NCBI GenBank assembly: GCA_016806645.1
Contig: JACSYO010001618.1
Span: 1,260,501-1,324,500 of the forward strand
DNA: 64,000 bases
Source of the DNA: Ophiodon elongatus
Lineage: Eukaryota > Chordata > Actinopteri > Perciformes > Hexagrammidae
Direction of reading: 5' to 3'
Of the stretch, positions 60,852-64,000 are shown in pieces; positions within the stretch are counted from its first letter, which is position 1; each line of letters starts with the position of its first letter. The translations under genes were made by a program, and so were the position numbers. The notes below the pieces were generated by a model. It made no database searches. It was not told the origin of the DNA and saw nothing but the letters and a program-made list of their open reading frames with translations.

Positions 60852-61507
60852 AGATGTTGATGGAGATATATGCGGCTCCACCTCCCCATCTGCTCTGACT
60901 GTGTACTCCTGTCTCTCTCTCTGATGGGGAAAATTAAAATGATGCGCATGCATGAATACAAGCACACAGAAATGCGCAAACATAATACTGTTCTTTAAAT
61001 AAAAAGGCATGTCGTTGTCATCATACAAAAAATGTGATTGAGTCGATAGAAACTGCACCTTTTCTGCTGCAACAACAGGAAACACAATAATCCCAACCCA
61101 AACATTTTTATAAACATTCTCTCTTATTTTGTAGTTTGTATGCTTACTTGTCAGTTTGTGGGAAAACGACTCAGTAAGAATAAGTGATTAAAAGATTAAA
61201 AGAACTTTTATACCCCCACCACCTCTGTGAAGCAGTTGTAGATGTTTTTACTTGTTGGCTAATCGGTACGCTCTCAAATACCAACCAGTTAAAGCTTGAG
61301 CTTTAACTGCAGGGCGGTTGGGTGACATTCACCATCAATGCCCGCTTGTCTGTGCATCAACCTGCAGTCAAACCAACAAAACCCTCCGCTATGAGTCATA
61401 TTAAAGTCAACGGCCCGAAATAATCTCCTCTGATGAGTACTTATGCAATATAGGTGGCAAATTCACTCACTGGTACTCAGGCACAAACTACAGAGTGCAT
61501 ACTCAAT

Positions 61508-61800
61508 AGATAAACAGAGAGAGATAGACAAAGGGAGAGAAAAAAAGAGGCAACGAAAGAGATGCAGACGGATATAGAGAGCAAAGGAAAGAGAGCAGAT
61601 GTGGCCTTTGGGCAGAAACTGCTGAATCACCACGTCGCTTCTCATTACTTCATCACATCAGGAACCTGGAGCACTTTCTCTGGAGCCACACACAGAGAGA
61701 CTGCCATGGTAAAAGGCAGAGAGAAGGAAAGCAAAGAGGAAAAGAGGCGGAGAAAAACACAGAAAGAGACCGAGAGCGAGACAAACAGGAAGGAGGGTCA
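61508..61800 (+). repeat. GA-rich low-complexity region
   Basis: Two purine-rich blocks (61508-61600 and 61691-61798) built from AGAGA/GGAAAG units. The open frames across them are composition artefacts. Confidence 0.8.
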
Positions 61801-61944
61801 CGTAAACATCCGATGAAGGGAGATTCCCAGATCTTCTCCCTCCATCTTCCTTAATCCTTCCTTCTGTCCTGATATCACCTTGAAAGGCCCTGGAGGACAC
61901 TGGCTCTTCCCTCTGTTACATAAGGTCTGCATGACGCTTCTCAA

Positions 61945-61969
61945 ACACACACACACACACACACACACA
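61945..61969 (+). repeat. (CA)12 microsatellite
   Basis: Short CA dinucleotide run. Confidence 0.95.
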
Positions 61970-62559
61970 TTCCCATTCTGAATTACCTGCAAAATACATG
62001 CACGCTTTCATCACGCGGCTTTATTGCTAGACTTCCATTGTGGTCTCTCACAGTCAGAGTAAGCCATCACAGCAGCCCAGTCAATTTTTGAGAGCTCAGA
62101 GAATGAGTCGTGAGATGCAGAGCGAGTCTTGATACCTGTGGCCGCTTATGTAACTGCTAGTACTTTGTAGGGGATGCCAGCCTTATTTAGAGTCACAGCA
62201 CGATAACTGCATGTTTAGTTCTCCTGTTAATGTCAAGATGCAAAGTTCAGATGGATTTAGAAAGGGAAGTTTAAATCAAGAAATAAAAAAAAGCTTGATT
62301 TTGGGAAAAGGCAAATTAGAGCACACAAGAGGACTAAGAATACAAAGACAGAGCAAGAGAAAATAAAAGCTTCATTGCTTCTTGTTACTATCATCCATTT
62401 GATTGTAATTGATAGGTGGAAACCACCAATTCTAAATTGCACGCATTTCTCTTTTAAGCTATTTATCAAACTTTGCTTGTGATTCATTTGTGTGTGTGGG
62501 GTTGGGAATTGGTATGATTTTATTAATACCAATGCCATTATCGACTGTGCTTATTGGTC

Positions 62560-62720
62560 CAAATCTTTATGGTAAATGGCCAAGCTTTTATAAAGCGCCT
62601 TTCTAGTTTTCTGACCACCCAAATCACATTCATACACTCATGGCACAGCCTTCAGGAGAATTGTGGGGTTCAGTATCTTGCCCAAAACCATCCCCGATCT
62701 GCTGAGTGGAATCCCTTGGG
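62560..62720 (+). mobile_element. Teleost interspersed repeat, TAAATGG...GTTCAGTATCTTGCCC family
   Basis: GGTAAATGGCCAAGCTTTTA, TAAAGCGCCTTTCTAGTTTT, CTGACCACCCAAA, CACATTCATACACTCATGGC and GGGGTTCAGTATCTTGCCCA match, in order, a repeat that is abundant in teleosts; the copy is decayed and 3' truncated. Confidence 0.6.
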
Positions 62721-64000
62721 CAGACTGTGCTGACCCCGTTCGTTGAGAAGCGCAAAAATGATTTTCGGTTCATTGTGAAACTGTGGCGGGGCTTCGTCTT
62801 GGTAGTTGATGGGAAACACTGCTCCTTCTTGTTACAAGCAGACACACAATTCCGATGGATCAGACAATTTGGAACCGGTTCTCGGTTTAACCCCTATGTG
62901 TTAGTGTAAAATGGCCCTGTTTGTATTGGATTCTTAGATCACATGTGTACTCAGTGTTCTAACGGTAAATTGGGATTGCTTCATAAGAACTTTGTAAATA
63001 CCAAATGTGTTTCTCACAATGAAAGGTATATTCAAGTTTGGTATGTAAGCCAATCACAAATACATTTCTGGAGGGGCTCTTAAAGTTTCTACATCATGCA
63101 AGAAAGTTATAGTAGTGTTTAATGTAATGTAACGTTAAGAAGTAATTATAGTTGTTCCATCCAACTGATGGCATCTTAAATATCAGAAATCAAACGTGCT
63201 CCTCATTTGAGCTTTGTGATTCCATTAAAAATGACATGAATGATAGAAATTTCACAATGATGAGGATCATCAAGTTAAAGTCTGGCTTCAGGCTGATGCT
63301 ATCCATCAAAAACTTGAAAATGATGTTTGTGTGCAGACACCAGCAATGTCAAACAGACAAGTTTTCTCATTAGTGATTGATCAGAGAATAGCCTTGATGA
63401 GAACCACATACAGAATCCTTAAAAAAGGGGGAATTTCTGTCTATAAGTTATATCACTGAGAGTCACAGACTTTGCTCTTTACAGAGTGGAAACTCTAAAA
63501 CATTTAGCAGAATACCTTTATGGCCCAGATGCCCAGGACAGAGATGTGGTAGACATTTTGCAAGAACCAAAAAATGTATTTTTATATCAGATACCTCTAC
63601 ACAATATATTCACTTGGCACACATTTGTATTGTAACATGAATTGGTGGTCTATTTCTACGCATACTGTACAAGTCTCACAAATGTGGAGTAATTAGATCT
63701 CCCCTTTGGAAAGCCACAGTTCTTCATGCAAGTCAAACCACAATGTTAATGGTGGTTACAAGTCACTTAAAATGACTGTTGCAGGCCTTAAGGAGCTTCA
63801 GCAACGACAGGCTCCATTGATTTTAAAGAGACAACTATTTGGATGAAAAATGCAGCTAACTATAGAGGAATAAACTCTCAAATGTTGTGTCTAGCTATGT
63901 ACAGCAGGTGGAACGTCCTCTCACAGGTAGTAAAAACAAACCTCTCTTAATCTGTTTCCACTCAGATTTGACGGTTTCCAATTCAACTGACCAGAGTCTG

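Larger units (their letters stand above)
28332..64000 (-). other. syn2 intron 1 (continues past the window), non-coding
   Basis: The next exon upstream should encode synapsin domains A and B and end ...DEPHTDW, with donor within the Trp codon. I looked on the minus strand for a CCAGTC-type end next to a donor and for a GC-rich MNFLRRRLSDS start and found neither. Open frames here are short, unrelated to known families, or translations of microsatellites. Contents are the repeats listed individually. Stretches such as 28332-32800, 35370-41700, 46200-47580, 51000-55900 and 62730-64000 hold nothing I can name. Confidence 0.85.

Noticed and set aside
61562..61816. Lys/Glu-rich open frame
   Set aside because: It arises from a GA-rich low-complexity region; no start context or homology.

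Overview
The window looks like nuclear DNA from a ray-finned fish, probably a percomorph teleost. It is AT-rich and intron-dominated, with canonical GT-AG splice sites, many long dinucleotide microsatellites, and interspersed repeats of kinds I recognise from teleost introns. There is no sign of bacterial or viral gene organisation.

Two protein-coding genes can be supported, on opposite strands. (1) The minus strand carries nine consecutive exons of a synapsin, best read as syn2 (synapsin II). They run from 28331 down to the left edge and give about 278 codons of the central ATP-grasp-like C domain. All splice phases fit. The first coding exon (domains A and B and the start of C) is not in the window and must lie beyond 64000. 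The C-terminal exons lie to the left of position 1. Gene-body sequence therefore fills the whole window, and 28332-64000 is part of a first intron more than 35 kb long. (2) The plus strand carries a complete five-exon TIMP gene (8768-17536, 224 aa), nested antisense in the 12.8 kb syn2 intron between the fifth and sixth coding exons (7193-20005). Its sequence and its host gene identify it as timp4. This is the ancient synapsin/TIMP nested arrangement, intact here.

Layout: 1-7192, synapsin exons 10 to 6 with introns, including an approximately 690 bp teleost repeat (6110-6803). 7193-20005, host intron with timp4: a promoter-like region (CCAAT box and TATA-like element) at 8290-8402, a 6.8 kb first intron, and a 3' flank with two short hairpins. 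20006-28331, synapsin exons 5 to 2 with repeat-bearing introns. 28332-64000, non-coding first intron containing only mobile-element relics and simple repeats.

The most structurally unusual items are a near-perfect long inverted repeat (about 117 bp arms) around a TA/CA tract at 58721-59277, a foldback-like element at 49084-49530, paired inverted copies of one terminal-repeat family at 33425-34886, and a (GAT)n array that appears to have grown out of a mobile-element internal motif at 24139-24203. I found no wholly new gene system. The most interesting biology is the conserved synapsin/TIMP nesting and the mixed TIMP2/TIMP4 character of the inhibitor.
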